A stretch of 64,000 nucleotides of DNA from Triplophysa rosa (taxonomy: Eukaryota > Chordata > Actinopteri > Cypriniformes > Nemacheilidae). The stretch spans positions 10,995,044 to 11,059,043 of the forward strand of contig NC_079894.1 in assembly GCF_024868665.1 (NCBI RefSeq), in the 5' to 3' direction. A model generated the notes under the pieces. That model ran no database searches, was not told the origin of the DNA, and saw nothing but the letters and a program-made list of their open reading frames with translations. Numbering within the stretch: the stretch's first letter is position 1; every line of letters begins with the position of its first letter. Shown here in pieces: positions 1-12,042 of the stretch. Made by a program: the position numbers and the translations under genes.

Positions 1-1273
1 TAGGTAAATGGGAGGTAAATGAATGCAGAGGAGCAGCAGAGGAACCAATCTGCAGTGCAGGAGCTCCACTGCGGATGATCTGCACGTTGGTCATCAGATG
101 ATGCAGGTTACCAGTGTGACCCTTATTGTGAGACACAAAACTATTTTAGACCACATGGAATTCAGGAAAAAAATGTGGCCAATGATTCTTTCCCCCAGTG
201 AGCTTTATGGTTTTTAATGCACATTCTTGTATATTGCCTGATATGCTGTGGTTTGCCATTTTCACAAGTAACATTTTTAGGATTCACTAAACAGCCAAAT
301 GATACAGCATTATAAAAAAGCATTATAGTGCAGAAAAACTGATTCTGATGTATTTGATTTAAAAGCATTACAAACCTGCTGACCACTGATGGTTGCCACA
401 GGTATACCAGGGCCCTGTGTGGTCTCCATAGTAGCTGTGACATGACCAGGCACCTTAGAAGGGAGAGTGAGGTGACCTTGTGTTGACACGGGTGCTGGAG
501 CTATTACACGGCTTGAAATGGGCGTCTTCAGGGCAGACTGGATTTAACAGAACAGAGACAAAAGAAAATGTTTACTTTGGTCTTATTCAAATAGATTTTA
601 GGAAGATGTTAGGGCTTTATAACAAAGGTACTAGAGATTGGTCATAATGGCCAGCAAACTGATGTTAATAATACATATGTAAGACGAATGTAGCTTGAAT
701 GCACTGCAAGTCGCTTTGAATAAAATGCATAAACGTTATTCACATCCCGAGAAAGTACGGCCTGAAGTAGTTAGTAGTTATTAAGTATAGAACACCTGTA
801 CCTTTAGAGGGCCCTCTGTGAAGGCTAAGGAAAGACCCTGAGGGAGGTGGGATGCTGCTGCTGCTGAAACAGAGACAGGCATCCCTGGATGAACAGGGTG
901 TTGAGGGAGAGGAGGTGGCAGGGTGGGAGGAGCTCCATGAGGTGGGGGCTGAGTCAGGGGTTGGGGGTATGGTCGCACCACCACTGTCTCCTGCTTATCA
1001 TCTCTGAAAATCATAGCAGGTCCACTGGACACCACTTCACGTGGAGCATTATTAGAGTCTTCCCGTCCTGCTTAAACCAACAGAACTGTGTCACAACTGA
1101 CAGCATAGTGTTAAATGACCTCTGAAAATGACTTACGGAGCACATATCTTGACTAGCTTACCTGTGTTTTTTTGACTTCCTATAAGTCCTGTAGTGTTAT
1201 TGCCAAGTGCTAGTGCTGGTCCTTGTCCTAGGCCAGATAAGAGTCCTGGACGTGGAAACTGCTGCGAACTCAT
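1..1273 (-). CDS. sap130: sap130, 5' coding exons (Sin3A-associated protein 130), partial
   Basis: SAP130 is a nuclear subunit of the Sin3-HDAC co-repressor complex. Four coding exons on the minus strand join in frame: 1162-1273 (starts MSSQQFPRPG, the characteristic SAP130 N-terminus), 802-1067 (REDSNNAPRE..., then KQETVVVRPYPQ and a proline-rich stretch), 376-537 (SRVIAPAPVSTQG, LPSKVPGHVTATME, PVATISGQQ) and 1-121 (NLHHLMTNVQIIRS). Phases are consistent (1, 0, 0), each with GT donors and AG acceptors. The start ATG is at 1273-1271; a plausible 5'UTR acceptor (CCTCCAG) lies about 30 bases upstream. Only roughly the first 190 residues are visible; the remaining sequence, including the C-terminal Sin3-binding region, lies beyond the left edge. 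Low-complexity Pro/Ala sequence is normal for the family. The paralogue (a or b copy) cannot be told from here. Confidence 0.9.
680..740 (+). repeat. SINE 3'-tail fragment
   Basis: The stretch 'gcttgaatgcactgcaagtc' followed by 'gctttgaataaaatgcataa' matches the tail of the tRNA-derived SINEs seen in full at 8293-8440. The tRNA-like head is missing. It sits in a sap130 intron. Confidence 0.6.
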
Positions 1274-2227
1274 TTTTTAGGAACTTTCACGTTCTTCCTG
1301 GAGGAGCAAAGCGTTGGATGGCTAAATGACACGTGCCAAGACACATTACAGCTCGCCTTTCTAAGTTACCTTTCTAATGTTTATAAAATACGATTTTTAT
1401 TCTAATACTATTTCAACAAACATAGCTTTGTATAGTGTGTTCATTGTTGATTTTTTGGCAAAGTAAAAAAAATCGATATGGATAAAAAAATAATAAAAGT
1501 GTCTGCTAAATAAACAAACGAAAAAGTCATGCTTCATAATATTACGGAAGCCATGAAACGCTCACACCAAGGCATATTCAAACATGCTTGCTTTTAATCC
1601 ACTTTGTTTTAAAGTTAAATATGCGTCACCGTATAGAACACGGAAAAGGCATTTATTGCGCCCCGATATCTACGTAAACGCTGATCTGTAACGTTAATGG
1701 TTGTCAAGGCAATGGTATACCAGTGCTAGCAGCTATCATACCCAGATGGGCTCGTCGGCTTAACCATCGATGGTGTGCTTAAATCATGTCGTTAGTATAA
1801 TTCCCACAGTAGGTCAGTCCACACCCATATGGTCGTTCTTTTATTTGATACGCAGTCTTTTTCGAGGAATTAACGTAAAAGAGCCACGACGGCTAGAAGC
1901 CCGTTGATCTTAGGAGAAAACTACCGAGACATGATCGCTTGCCTAAAATGGAGGATTATGGGGATTATCTAAAAATCGTCTACGCGATAAACGCATTCTT
2001 AGCATCACTGTTGTGTTTACAGACACAAAACCCCAGATTTACCGTAAAAACGACGCCCGTGCACTCCATCCGCTCCGTACCCCGGCAAATCGACCATTGG
2101 CATTAACGACAATCTGGCTTCAACAAAACATCACATTTCCGGTATTGAACTTCAAAATTAAAGTCCTCCCACCGAGGTTCTCATAAAGTGACGGGTTTGA
2201 CAGGGTAACGTTACGTTACACGGTGTA
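1274..2227. other. sap130 upstream region
   Basis: No coding exon was found. The first part should hold sap130 5'UTR sequence and its intron. The stretch around 1640-2210 is richer in CpG than its surroundings and could contain the sap130 promoter, but no definite promoter element was identified. Confidence 0.3.
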
Positions 2228-2358
2228 TTTATCTAAAGCGACTGCGACAGTGCATTCAATGTATACGTTTTTAAGCAATATATGTGCTTCCTGGGATTCG
2301 AACCCGAGACTTTTGGGCTGCTAAAGAAGCTCTCTGCCAATGAGCTACAGGAATGTGA
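2228..2358 (-). repeat. tRNA-derived SINE (HE1-like), minus orientation
   Basis: On the minus strand a tRNA-like head reads 'ttcctgtagctcattggcag' with a B-box-like 'gggttcgaatccc', followed by the tail containing 'gcactgtcgcagtcgcttta'. It is the same family as the copies at 5505-5690 and 8293-8440. These heads are SINE promoters for RNA polymerase III, not functional tRNA genes. Confidence 0.75.
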
Positions 2359-4242
2359 AATATGTGTAACGTTACCTCTGTTATCCGCACATTGATAGAT
2401 GTAATTGTTAGAAATGACACTACTTGGAATAACCCCTAAACTACTCCTCCTGTCATAGCTTTCAGCATTGCTGGTCTAAAGACAATAAATAAACACACAA
2501 TGATATAAACAAAACGGATAATGAGCTTTAACAAACTTTAAACCAGTCCTCTATGGTTTTGTAATCTATTCATCAGTGTTTGGAACAGTCCTGTTAATGG
2601 GTTATAAAACGAAAGCCACTGTGTGGAAATATAATGTGAGTTTCTGACTGAGTCTCACAATGTTCATTCTCACATGCTCTTTGACACAAAATACTTTGGA
2701 CACCTGGAAAATATCCAGAAAACTAAAAAAAACACAAGTAAGCTTCTTGTCATGTCAAGAGGGAGCTAAATTCCACAGTTGTGTTCAGTTTAATTGTCTC
2801 TCAACTGTCCACAGCTCACATCAGAAAAATACTGTGAGCATGTGAGGATTTATATGCCCACTGACACAAACATACATGTTAACTTAAATGTATTTTTTAT
2901 AAATCAACTATTAAAATATTCATGTTATCGTACAAATACTGTAATTCACCGTGATTTACCCATGAGGTATCACACATCTGCCACAAATGTTTCACTGAAA
3001 ACATTGTTTACTTCATAACCATATATTACTTAGCATCAAAAAAAGAATAACTGGCAATCGACAATGAAGTATACATGTCAAACAGTTACGCTTTTTAAAA
3101 AGCATCATCAGACAAATAGGTTTTCGACACAAACACATTTTCACTTGTATAATACTTCAGGTTGACAGAAGACTTTTTTCCAATTGCACCATTGGGAGTA
3201 CAGACAAAACACGTTTCATCTTCATTCTGTGTGCATATTCTCTCAAGTGATTGAATAATCAATAATATGACTTCAATAGATGCATTAAAAACATTGACAA
3301 AAATCTGTACATTTTTGCAAGTCAATATTATGTAAAAAAAAAGTAGTAAATAATCATAAATATAGTATTGAGATAATTACAAAGCACTGAAGTGACACGA
3401 AAAAAGTGCACAGTTACTTAAATAAACTACAAAAAATTGACTTCATGTTGCTGAACATCAAGAAACAAAAGATAATGTATAAGCCCTTACTCCAACTTAC
3501 ATGCAAAGCAGATCTCTCGTTATGTGTTCTCTCTTAGCAGGTATTAAACGCAATTAAATAGGATTTGAACATCAATTTCAGGCGTTTTTATGTTGACAGG
3601 TCACTAAAATTATCATTAAAAACATGACATTTTGTAAAAGGCACTACAAAGGCAGTTTTTCCACGTTGGCTGAACTGTGGGAGCATCTATCACCAGCAAA
3701 GCTTGTGTATGTACTTTTTTCAGCTAACAATGCTGTTGTTGATAATGTTTAATCACATCTGGCTTTTTTCCTGCAACCACACTGTGCTGAGTGGTTGACA
3801 CATATGATGGAGCAGAAATGTAACAGGGTAGAGAGGGAACACAGTTTCTCTGCGCTTGCAAAAGGCCCTTCCAGGCATGAGCAGGAGATCCATTCCACCA
3901 GTGTTATAGCTTTGGTGCAAAAAACAGTCTTGAAATGTACCTATTTGAAATAAGGTGTATCAACTGCTGTGTCTACGGTGAGATCTTGTCCATTTTGGAC
4001 AGTATTGTGCCATTTCTTTAAGTTTAGTGCAATATGCAATGCTGTTCTTTAATTAATAAACCCTGAATACCACCCCGTTATGCCCCTGGTGTTCTCTTTT
4101 GCTTAGTTTGTTATTACAGTATAACGATTTTTCTATTTGTTTGTTTTGTTTCCTGTGCATTTATACGTTATTTTCAATACCTTTCCTCTGCCACCAGTCA
4201 ATTCTGAGGCTTCTCCTAAAGGAAAGGAGCGAGGAACTTGTG
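2359..4242. other. interval between sap130 and mllt1, including mllt1 3'UTR
   Basis: No coding exon was found. The part nearest 4242 is 3'UTR of mllt1 (minus strand); the poly(A) site could not be fixed. Sequence is AT-rich and no inverted-repeat element was recognised. Confidence 0.35.
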
Positions 4243-7200
4243 TCATGTGGACGTGGCTTCCAGGTAGCTCTGGAGTTTTCGTACAGTTGACTCATCCAAG
4301 GAGAACAGGTCAAAGTCAAAGGTTGTATTGGTGATATTGAAATGGCCAGTCTTTTCTATAAGGTTTACGATCTAAATAGACACACAAACACAAATGTATG
4401 CATCACAACCCTAAATCTTGATGTTGACAAAAATAAAGCACTTAATGTAATGTCAACTACACATATACAGAAAACACTTTACCTGCTGCAAAATATTCCT
4501 CTCTCTCAAAGCCATCAGTCTGCGATGGAGGTCCACGAGCTCCTCTGTATAGGCCTGTTGTCACAGCATTTGTTAAAAATGTTTCTCGCAGTTTTACGTA
4601 CAATTAAATCTGTATTTCAGCTATTAATAATGAATATGATTGATTTATTTACCCTTCCTACCTTGTCGTATCCCCTCTTGAGCATCTTCTCACGGGTGCA
4701 AGAGTCTGGACTCTTTTTCCCTAACATCTAACAAAGGACACAAAGGCACTTTTTAAAATGAATAGCAAACCAAACCTCAGGGCTTTTGCTTGACAGGAGT
4801 TTTATCATGCATTTTCAACTTCAGTCAGTGTGTCATGATCTGCAGTTACATCACTCACAGTTTACAGCAAAGGAAGATATTCTCAACAGAAATCACTCTT
4901 TAAGAAATTATGAGTAATGTTACCTTGAGGTTTGCTGAGCTGAGTTTCGGTGGAGGTGACGGGGCTTCCTGGCTGGGAGGGCGGGACTCTTCATTGCAAT
5001 CACTCTCACTGTCCATACTGAAACTGAAAACAGGAAATCAATATTGAACGTGACAGTGAATCGCAAGCAAATTCAAAGGGCTACATGGGTTTGGTAGTCA
5101 TTTTAAAGCAACACTTTGTAGTTTTTCAACCTTTAAATACTGTCTCAAAAAATATTACAGTGGTAAAACAACTCTTAACCGGATGCTGCCACTGCTACCT
5201 GAGCAGCCTCCTGGAGGCTACAACCACACTCTGTAAGTTCTGTGTTCGGGTCGGTACACACAGCCCCACCCATCCCCTGCCTGCGGAAGAGTGCGACATG
5301 GTTTCCAAACGACGTTTCTGCATTCGCCGATTCTATCAGCTTAGTAAACAAATTCACATGTATTGCGCTGCCCAGTGGGAAGCTTATACAGCGACATTCT
5401 TTTACGACACTGGTAACAGACAATTGCGCTTATCAACCACATGGGGAACCTGTGAGCAAAAGTTCCATACTGCTGCTTTAACAACACAAGAGAATAGCAG
5501 GTCTGTTGAGCTGCATTTACATTTACATTTATGCATTTGGCAGGCGCCAAAGCGACTTACAGTGCATTTTAGTCTATACATGTCTTTCATCAGTGTGTGT
5601 TCCCTGGGATCGAACCCACAACCTTACATTAACGCAATGCTCAACCAACTGAGCTACACAGGAACACACTTTACACTGTACACTGTGTACAGCCTAATGC
5701 CACAAATGCCACAAATCCAGTTCTGTTTACACTGACTCAAAACAAACCCGCTGTGTTTACATTAATGTTACTACAGATACTTTTTTGCAAATCTATCCAA
5801 GAAAGATCAAAACTGAACTGAGAGGAAATGGCACAAACCGAAAGTCGTGGTTGGACGGGGTCAGTGTCTTAATGGGTGTCTCCTCCTCAGAACTGCTATC
5901 ATCATCAGAACCTTCAGACCGCATATCTTCTACCATTGAACGCAGCGGCCCTGGACATTTAAGTTAACGTCATGATACATGCAACACTAAGGAAAATACA
6001 ATTCCAAACTTGCACAACGGAACTCAGTACCTTGGCCTTGCTTCTGGGAGGGTTCAAAATCAGAGTCAGAGCTGGAACTTGAGCTGGAGCTAGATGGACT
6101 GGAAGGAGCCGAATGCTTTGAATATAGAGAACACATACTTGTTACTCAAAAGGAACAGCACCTTGAGCTTAAATCCATTCAAATATACTCATTGATGATT
6201 TTGAAATACGTGCTTTTGCACATTCCTATAATTTGTGTTAAATACATACCTCAGATTTTGAAGAGACTTCATCCTCAGAGTTAGATTCATCAGAATCTGG
6301 CAGCCTTTTCATTTCCTGCACCTCCGGTTTCATCTTGGGCAAGTGGTTCTTATCTTTCGCAGTTTTCTTCTCTGTGTAAGTGGAGGGTGTTGTCGAGGTG
6401 ATGCGGGGAGAGTTGCTGCTGTAGGCTCCACTTATAGGTCCCTTTATGCCATCTAACCCCAACCGCTTCTGTTTCTTGGTACTTAGCTTTGGAGACTCAG
6501 TGGCGGAGGAGGGCCGCTTGCTTGGGATTCGAGTGTCCAGTTGACCCCCACCAATTGTTAGGGCTCCTCCACCCTTCGGAGGAGTGCTGTCCATCTTGGA
6601 CTCTCTGACTGTTAGTTTAGGCTCTTTAAAGGCAGCTTTGGGCATGGTTTTCCCCTCATCTTTTCCTCTGGAGTCTGAGGCTTTTTTCGAAAAGGAGGAC
6701 GATGATGACGAGTTACCCCCTTCGCGGTCGCTCTCTCTGGATGTGGCCTTGCTCTCCGAGTCTTTCCGCGTGCGCTCTCTGTGCTCTTTGGATGCCTTAT
6801 GGGCTTTGAGACTTTTGCTGCTCCCACTACCTCCATCTTTACTAGCCTCCTACAAACACAAGCTTTTGTCAATATTGAATGCATGATGTACATGATGACA
6901 ATCTGGTAGCCGCTTAAAACTAATACTCTAGGCTTCATTCCTGACAAGTACAGAAGAATTACCTCCAAGCCATTCAACGCTATAAATCCAAACACAAGGC
7001 AAATTTTCAAGCCACGTACAAAAAACGTACTACCAAAAAACTGGAGTTGTGGGTACATCATGTATAAGTTTGGAAATCAAATGAAAAACACAAGCAACGT
7101 ATTTTTTTAACCTAAATATTACAATTACTAATTTCATTACTAACCTTTACTGCATGAGAGGACTTGATCTTCTTGGGATCAGAGAAGGCGGAGAGAGGGA

Positions 7201-10200
7201 TAGTAGGCAGCATAGGATAATCTGGACTGGGCCTCGGCATCATCTCAGCTCCCTCAGGAACAACTATAACCTGAGATGAGCACACAACCCAATGAGAAAG
7301 AGTGGAAAAAAGTGAGCCTGTACGTTTGAAAGAGCTGATAATAAAGTACAGATAAACCCAAGACAAACAGTCACACACACCCCACCGGCCTTGACCAGCT
7401 TGCGTCGAAACTCGTGCGTGGGGTTGTTAAATGTGAGCTTTTCACAGCGCAGGTGGTTAACAGGCGGATTCCCTTCCAGGTTTAAGAAAAGGTCATAATT
7501 AAAGCACACCTTTTTAGGTTCTTCCTGTGATAAAGGAGATGAGCATGATCAGTCTGTTTAGATGTGAAAGATATCCCTAAAATGTACTATTCATACAAGT
7601 AAAAATGGCTGAAAATTGCACCCTAAAAACTGAGCAGCATGTGAAACATTTACAGTAGGTTACACTTGAGAAAATCCAACAGAGAAAATGGAAAAACACC
7701 ACAAATATTCTGCCAAGAATTCTAAAAAAGCAAATAAACAAAATGACAACAATATCCCAATGAAGGTAAGTCATAAAGGTTAGTAATTATTGTACTCTTA
7801 CCAATTACCCTTAGTTGAGTTCTATGTAATGCAGCAGCCGCATATATATTCCCTGTTCATGTGTGTGTAAAATTTGTTTGCTCCCACTACAAATAGTCCT
7901 GTCCACCGAGTTGTGTAACCTTTAATCTACACCGAATTGCAAAACCCATCGCAACGTTTCTCTGATATGGGCTACAACTTCTGCCTAAAATAAGCCACCC
8001 TGGGCATTTTACTTTCACACAGCAGATTGCTCAACCTTTTTAATGCAGTTTGCTCGAAATACCAGTTATTCAAGTAAAAAAAGAAACAGTGTTGATTGTG
8101 TAGTAAACACCATCTGGCTGAGGGATGTGCTCACCTTGTTTTTGAAATAGACCTCTATGGGCATGAGGAAGCCAGCATAGCCTGATTCTTCAACTTTATA
8201 TGGAGGCTCTTTGCAAACTGTGTGAGAAAGATGTTTTTCAATATAACAATATGACATGTATAGCTAAACATAAAAAAACGACATTTAAACAGCTTTCCTG
8301 TAGCTCAGTGGTAAGAGCATGGCGCTAACAACGGCAAGGTCGTGGGTTCGATCCCAGGGGATTGCACATACTTAGAAACAAATGTATAGGATAATGCAAT
8401 GTAAGTCGCTTGCGTCTGCCAAATGCATAAATGTAAACAGTAAGATGAAATTTCAAAAAGTACCGTATGAAGATACAGCCACATTAAAAGTGATTTCTGC
8501 ATCAGAAATAATTTTTAAAGAGTACATAACTAGGGATTTTTAAGGTCCTACTTTGGTTCATGGAGTGCCCAAGTTTATGTACATATAAGGTGTAAAAACA
8601 CTATTATTTCGTAATAATAGGTAGTTATTCTTACCTTACTTCTTGACTGACTCTCAAATGATTCGTTCCGCGATTCATCTGTCTAATCCCCTCCTTTCCG
8701 CTAGCCTAGTCTGATGTGATTGGTCAGATGGTCTAGTCTGCTGTGATTGGTCTACCACGAACGAGGCTCAATAGCTACAGTGTTTGGGGGAGAAGAGTGA
8801 AGTTTTCGCAGGCAGTCCGTGCAAAACATAGGCGGGGACTATATGTAGTGACGTAAATCCACAGCGGTTCGCGAATCGGACTAGGGACGACTCGGTTGCG
8901 TGATTCAGAGTCGACTCCCTTTTTCCCAAGCCAATAACTTTGTTATTCATTCACCTTCGGATTTACAACTTGTAATTTTCATGATCTCATGTTATGTACT
9001 CTTTAAACTAATTTCGCAAACAGTCCTACAGCCCCATACACACTACCCCCCGTCCGCCATGTATCAGACAAACAGGTAATCCCACTTCAAACTCATGCCA
9101 CTGGTTAATCCAGAAGCAGACGGGTCGGGCCACTCAAACAACCACAGCTATGTGGAAAATGCCACAGGTATAAAATGTTTACACTCTGTAAATCCAATCT
9201 GTTTACACTCTGTAAATCCAATCTGTATTTATGCTGTATCTTTAACTGGGACGGGAAAAGTATTTATCATCTGAAATTATGATGTTCCAAAAAAAAAGAG
9301 CAATTCCAAAATTTGCTAACGTTTTTAGCATACTGATATCTCAGATGTAATTTGGTGATTTACTGTACATATATCTATGTAATGTCTCTGTTAAAGTTTA
9401 AAGGCATTTTTTAAAATAAATTTCCATAGGTAAGTGCAGCTTTTAGATTTTTTTAGAACATTTCTTTCTCATAAATGCAGAAACGAAAATAAAATATTTT
9501 CTGTTCTATGAAGAGTCCTTTCTTCTCCATTTGTTGGTTATTGTTGCTTCTGATTTAATTTAATTTAATTTTCAGAACTCCCACAAAGTAAGATGTCTCC
9601 CAGAAATGTGTGTCCTTTTTTGTCACATCCACAATGCTCGGATATTTCCCTCATTTTAAACAGAAAACAGACTAATATTTTATCTGATGCCTGGACTCTA
9701 TCGTCAGATGTTTGGGAAAAAATAAACAGATGGTTTGGTTGGTTGAATAATCATTCAGTTGCGACTTCAAATGTCACATTCATAATGCTGGAATTGCTCT
9801 ATAATTAAAGTATTTTACATTCATTCTTATATTTAAATTTGCTGTAACACATTACAATACAATTTATACTAAATATTAATATAATGCAAGGCAGCACCGT
9901 AAATTTGAAGAAAACAACCTCAGAACAAAGTAGGTGCACACATACTTGACAAACACCTACAATGTAAACTGTATTGAATGGTTGTACAAAGTACAAAGTT
10001 ACAGTGATACTAGCGTAGGTACACACACAAAACCACCTGCCTCTCTTGGGTTTTGGGAAGCTATCATGAAGGCGGAAGACAACTCTTTCCACAAAGTGCT
10101 GGATGTCGCATGTCTCAGGGCCTCGAACAAATACCATCCAGTCATGTGTAAAGCCCTCTGTAGTGACTTTCTTCCTCAGCTGGGCTCTGTGTCCCAGCTC

Positions 10201-10221
10201 TAGTTTCACCTGTACAGTGCA
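4243..10221 (-). CDS. mllt1: mllt1 (ENL), YEATS-domain super elongation complex subunit
   Basis: ENL reads acylated lysines on histone H3 and links the super elongation complex to DOT1L. Eleven coding exons join in frame: 10041-10221, 8135-8217, 7381-7524, 7145-7270, 6250-6849, 6031-6115, 5839-5950, 4924-5023, 4662-4727, 4483-4554, 4243-4371. They give 565 residues, close to human ENL; only the first few residues (MDNQ in human) are missing. The YEATS domain fills about residues 5-140; numbering it as in human places the acyl-lysine pocket residues H56, S58, F59, G77 and Y78, all present. Then follow a basic Ser/Lys-rich linker (6250-6849), an acidic Ser-rich stretch (SDSDFEPSQ) and the C-terminal AHD ([25 protein letters not shown]) ending at stop 4243-4245. 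[10 protein letters not shown] and the lack of AF9's long poly-Ser favour ENL over AF9. The 10041 donor appears to be GC. Confidence 0.93.
5505..5690 (-). repeat. tRNA-derived SINE (HE1-like), minus orientation, in mllt1 intron
   Basis: The minus strand has a tRNA-like head ('tcctgtgtagctcagttggt', B box 'gggttcgatcccaggg') and a tail with 'gcactgtaagtcgctttggc' ending in repeated 'aaatgtaaatgt'. It is nearly complete and lies between mllt1 exons 4924-5023 and 5839-5950. Confidence 0.85.
8293..8440 (+). repeat. tRNA-derived SINE (HE1-like), plus orientation
   Basis: The head 'tcctgtagctcagtggtaag' is followed by the B-box 'gggttcgatccc' and the tail 'aatgtaagtcgcttgcgtct' then 'gccaaatgcataaatgtaaa'. 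It inserted just upstream of an mllt1 exon (8135-8217), antisense to the gene. It is a SINE, not a functional tRNA gene. Confidence 0.88.
8514..9007. mobile_element. MITE with TTTAAAGAGTACATAAC terminal inverted repeats
   Basis: Left end 'tttaaagagtacataac' (8514) and right end 'gttatgtactctttaaa' (9007) are perfect inverted complements, bounding about 494 bp inside the large mllt1 intron 8218-10040. No transposase reading frame was found, so it is non-autonomous. The superfamily is not clear. Confidence 0.75.
9170..9232. repeat. short direct tandem duplication
   Basis: The unit 'gtttacactctgtaaatcca' plus 'atct' occurs twice in succession in the mllt1 intron. Confidence 0.7.
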
Positions 10222-10345
10222 CTGAGGGGACACAACAGACACCTGTCAGTCTTTTGGTTCCGTACAGAATAATAACATGGAGCCAATAGTAGGAACAGTA
10301 GTTTGTTGTACAACAAAGACCTTAGTTTGAAATAGGTTCTCTTAA

Positions 10346-10900
10346 AGGGGTCATATGGCGTGAACACGTGTTTTTCTGTGTCTTTGGTGCGTTATAAGTT
10401 GCCCATGCATGTATTAGACACGTAAAATTGCAAAAATGTAAGTATCGGAACAAATAATGCATTCTATCTAAAAGCGAATGCTCACCCAGACCTGCCTGAA
10501 ACGCCTCGTGTAACCACACCCCCACAAATCTACATCAGTTCGTGGTGTGACTTGACTAAGACCGCCCAAATGTATACGCAAGTAAGGCGGGCGTACCTGT
10601 CAGTACAATTGCTTTGGAACCTGATGTTCCAAATATGGTAAGAGGCGTTACATTTCCGTCACACGCTTGCAGTATTCGACCAATCACTACGCACTGGTTA
10701 ACTGGCCAATCATAGCACACCTCGCTTTTCAAAGCGATGAGCTTTGTAAAAAATCGCCCAGAGAGGCGGGGCAAAGAGGAGATACAAACATGCACGGTAT
10801 GTGGAACATACAGTGTTTTTGAACCTTAAATCGTGTATACACATTGCATTACATCTAAAACAAACAATAACGTTAGTTTTAGCTGTGTCGTATGACTCCT
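10346..10900. mobile_element. TTAA-flanked MITE (AGGGGTCATATG family)
   Basis: The element starts 'aggggtcatatggcg' and ends 'cgtatgactcct', imperfect inverted repeats, with TTAA on both sides (10342-10345 and 10901-10904), a target preference typical of piggyBac-like elements. A second copy in the opposite orientation lies at 26615-27003. No transposase frame is present. Confidence 0.75.
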
Positions 10901-11145
10901 TTAATATATTTCTCAATACCACATATATATTTTATCTCTGCACTTGCTCCAGTTCTTGGTGTTGCACTGTGGTTTGTCCTTTACGGCTTTTCTTGGTAAT
11001 GGAAACCAAATTACAGATAGGCTTGTGAGTGTTAGCTCAGTGGTTAATACGTTTCTTGCCCATGTTTACTTAGTTTGTGTGATTTCTGAAAACAAGCATT
11101 TTTGCCAGTGAACGTGTAATACACAACTACACCTTTAAAGTCTAT

Positions 11146-11375
11146 AGGGGTGGTTTCCCGGACAGGGATTAGCTTTAGACAGGACTAGACCTTAGTTAAA
11201 TTAAGATATTTAAGTTGTCTTTAAAAACATACTAAACAAAAAACATAACCGAGACAAAACAATCACACTGACATATTTTAAGATATGCCAGTCTAAATTG
11301 TATTCGATCAAGACACCTGTAAATTTGAATTAGTCTGGGACTAGGTTTAAGCCCTGTCAGGGAAACTGTCCCATA
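11146..11375. mobile_element. MITE of the 'cccgg(t)ttcacagacaagg' family, diverged copy
   Basis: Left end 'gtttcccggacagggattag' and right end 'ccctgtcagggaaactgtcc' form imperfect inverted repeats. Interior words such as 'actgacatattttaagatat' are shared with the copies at 49686-49927 and 53274-53511. Confidence 0.65.
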
Positions 11376-12042
11376 ATGTTTATTTTGGTATTTCCACAGT
11401 AACAAAGCATAAACTTGCATTCTCTGCTTAAATATTTGTTGACATACGCTTTGCTGTTGACTTGAAAAGCCAAACATTTCACATCTATGCTTTGATGGTG
11501 GTCGTGACTCAAAACCTATTGAGCACAATACACATAAGCACGTTAGGGCATCACAGCCGTGTGGGAACGCCTATCTATGCAATCTGTCTGTGTAGGCAGC
11601 ACACTAGGTTTTGAAACACAGCCGGCTAACTGGACTGCTATGGTACGTGTAGGAACTCAGTCCATGTAAAATCCAGTTTTGAAGAAGACACGTGGGTTTC
11701 TGTAAACACACATTTGTCACAACGTACATTTACATAAAACGCTGGAGTATTTTCGATGGTTTTCTGATTTTAGCATCGCTCAATGACTAGCTGGCTAAAT
11801 TAGCATCCTGGCAGTCAACACAGAAACGTTGGCCTCGAGTCTTTCCAATACAGCTGCTTTAATTGTAACATCATGCATATTTCTCTCTACTGGCTGTCTG
11901 GCAGTGTCATTATAGTATTATTACCATGTTCTCCATTGTTTCCTATGTTCCGGTCGTTTGGTTTATTTACACAAGCGTTGAAGTAGATTGAATGCACATC
12001 ATCGCTGTTACACATCTGCAGGAGTGTGAAGGGAGAAGCAAG
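11376..12042. other. mllt1 upstream region
   Basis: No firm exon was identified. A candidate first coding exon of mllt1 on the minus strand (ATG at 11936-11934, reading MENM, followed by a GTAATA donor) would splice in phase to 10221, but it is too short to prove. The rest shows no recognised feature. Confidence 0.3.

Noticed and set aside
5085..5735. 216-residue plus-strand ORF
   Set aside because: It is antisense in an mllt1 intron, overlaps a SINE and has no recognisable domain.
6584..6886. 100-residue plus-strand ORF
   Set aside because: Mirror of the Ser/Lys-rich exon of mllt1 on the opposite strand.
8295..8360. Apparent tRNA gene (A-box and 'ggttcgatccc' B-box)
   Set aside because: The tRNA-like head is joined to the recurrent SINE body and tail, and similar heads occur at 2285-2356 and 5595-5665; these are SINE promoters.
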